64,000 nt of DNA from positions 7,975,501 through 8,039,500 of the forward strand of contig NZ_JALRMO010000001.1 of the NCBI RefSeq assembly GCF_023276405.1. Reading direction: 5' to 3'. Position 1 is the stretch's first letter. Every line of letters begins with the position of its first letter. The DNA is from Paenibacillus hamazuiensis. Lineage in GTDB: Bacteria; Bacillota; Bacilli; Paenibacillales; NBRC-103111. The notes beneath the pieces were generated by a model, which saw only the letters and a list, made by a program, of their open reading frames with translations, was not told where the DNA came from and searched no databases. This document shows positions 63,480 to 64,000 of this stretch, piece after piece. Made by a program: the position numbers and the translations under genes.

Positions 63480-63555
63480 ATCGCGCTCGGCAATATTCAC
63501 CAACATAGATGCTCGTCCTCCTTCCCATACTATAAGTGTGAGGGAGGTGACGAAC

Positions 63556-63672
63556 ATGGCTAAAAACAAGCAAAACAAAAACCAGCCGGTGCAAAACGAT
63601 GTCGAATTCGCCCAAGAGGTGGCGACTACAAACCAGCAAGCTCAAAATGCTTGCGAAACAAAAAGCAAATAA
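63556..63672 (+). CDS. Probable gamma-type small acid-soluble spore protein
   Basis: A 38-codon gene behind a strong GGGAGGTGA ribosome site. It reads MAKNKQNKNQPVQ, then EFAQEVATTNQQAQNA and a basic tail. The Asn/Gln-rich composition and the EFA-E-T-NQQ pattern are those of gamma-type SASP, which store amino acids for germination rather than coat DNA. It is shorter than SspE and has a single repeat. A Cys near the end is unusual for the family. A weak hairpin with T residues follows at about 63698-63731. Confidence 0.6.
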   Translation: MAKNKQNKNQPVQNDVEFAQEVATTNQQAQNACETKSK

Positions 63673-63910
63673 TTGTGGATTGATGATAAAAGCAAGAAGG
63701 CGTCGCTACTTAGAGCGGCGCTTTTCCTTTTGGGGAAACGAACGAAGTTACGGGCCTGATGGAAGATTGTCCGTTATTTTATCATGGAAAAACCAGTAAA
63801 AAATGCACAAACACGATTTGATGTTAAAAAAGTTATTTTCAAAATACGGTTTTTGGTGTAAAATAAAATTATTGTGATGAATGTTAACATTTAAAGACAG
63901 GTGATATTTC
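63673..63910. other. AT-rich intergenic region
   Basis: Holds the weak terminator after the spore-protein gene and an AT-rich promoter-like stretch with TAAAAT near 63860. No gene seen. Confidence 0.45.
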
Positions 63911-64000
63911 ATGCTAAGCGCAATGCTGACGGGGAGCTCGATGAAGGTGAGTCAAAGAAGAGCCGCGGATATATATCCTTTTCTTGAGGCCTATATTGCT
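63911..64000 (+). CDS. Unidentified gene, N-terminal part (cut by window edge)
   Basis: ATG 63911 behind AGGTGAT opens a frame that runs to the end of the window (30 codons): MLSAMLTGSSMKVSQRRAAD and IYPFLEAYIA. The AT-rich region upstream looks like a promoter. Too short to identify. Confidence 0.5.
   Translation, partial: MLSAMLTGSSMKVSQRRAADIYPFLEAYIA

Overview
The window looks like chromosome of a spore-forming, GC-rich Firmicute of the Paenibacillaceae (Paenibacillus-like). Pointers are strong AGGAGG ribosome sites, sigma-A promoters, an S-box (SAM) riboswitch, a T-box in front of thrS, a YtxC-type sporulation protein, a gamma-type small acid-soluble spore protein, futalosine-pathway mqnC, and many carbohydrate ABC transporters with LacI, GntR and AraC regulators. 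No rRNA, tRNA, prophage or CRISPR array was seen.

Left half (1-37 kb) is catabolic and accessory. Module A (1-7200) holds two carbohydrate ABC permeases (the first cut by the window edge), a CehA/McbA-type PHP metallohydrolase, an endonuclease/exonuclease/phosphatase-fold hydrolase, a large GH38-like protein and a LacI regulator. Then come iolD-iolE (8950-11710), and after about 12 kb iolG-iolB-iolC-iolA (23426-27881) with a zinc alcohol dehydrogenase. Together these encode every myo-inositol degradation step except the IolJ aldolase. Between the two iol blocks lie a secreted protein, a divergent SDR/HxlR pair, and module B (14.7-22.6 kb): GntR regulator, complete ABC importer with its own ATPase, HAD phosphatase, glycerophosphodiester phosphodiesterase and an unknown protein. 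Module B is littered with gene remnants (TIM-barrel epimerase tail, gutted MBL hydrolase, truncated aldo/keto reductase). Module C (30.7-37.2 kb) is a second complete ABC importer followed by a small unknown protein, a second PHP hydrolase and MgtC, the last three overlapping.

Two features tie this half together. Near-palindromes built on TTAAGCGCTTAA lie at or just after the promoters of iolD, iolG, the GNAT gene and module C, which suggests one LacI-family regulon. The small protein at 34972 appears homologous to the N-terminal domain of the PHP protein at 1076, so the same two-part system is fused in module A and split in module C. My inference is a locus for scavenging phosphodiester-linked sugar or polyol (perhaps inositol) compounds: import, phosphoester cleavage, then inositol catabolism.

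Right half (37-64 kb) is more housekeeping: AraC, XRE and TetR regulators, a 5'-3' exonuclease, a cupin, a solo TnpB element of the IS200/IS605 group (about 44000-45403) inserted directly before an esterase gene, ilvD, an HRDC protein with a terminator in its leader, corA, the SAM-riboswitch-controlled metA-metI-patB operon, a low-complexity and tandem-repeat region (55.2-55.7 kb), an EAL-domain protein, mqnC, ytxC, T-box/thrS, a 3D-domain protein and a spore protein. One more gene runs off the right edge.
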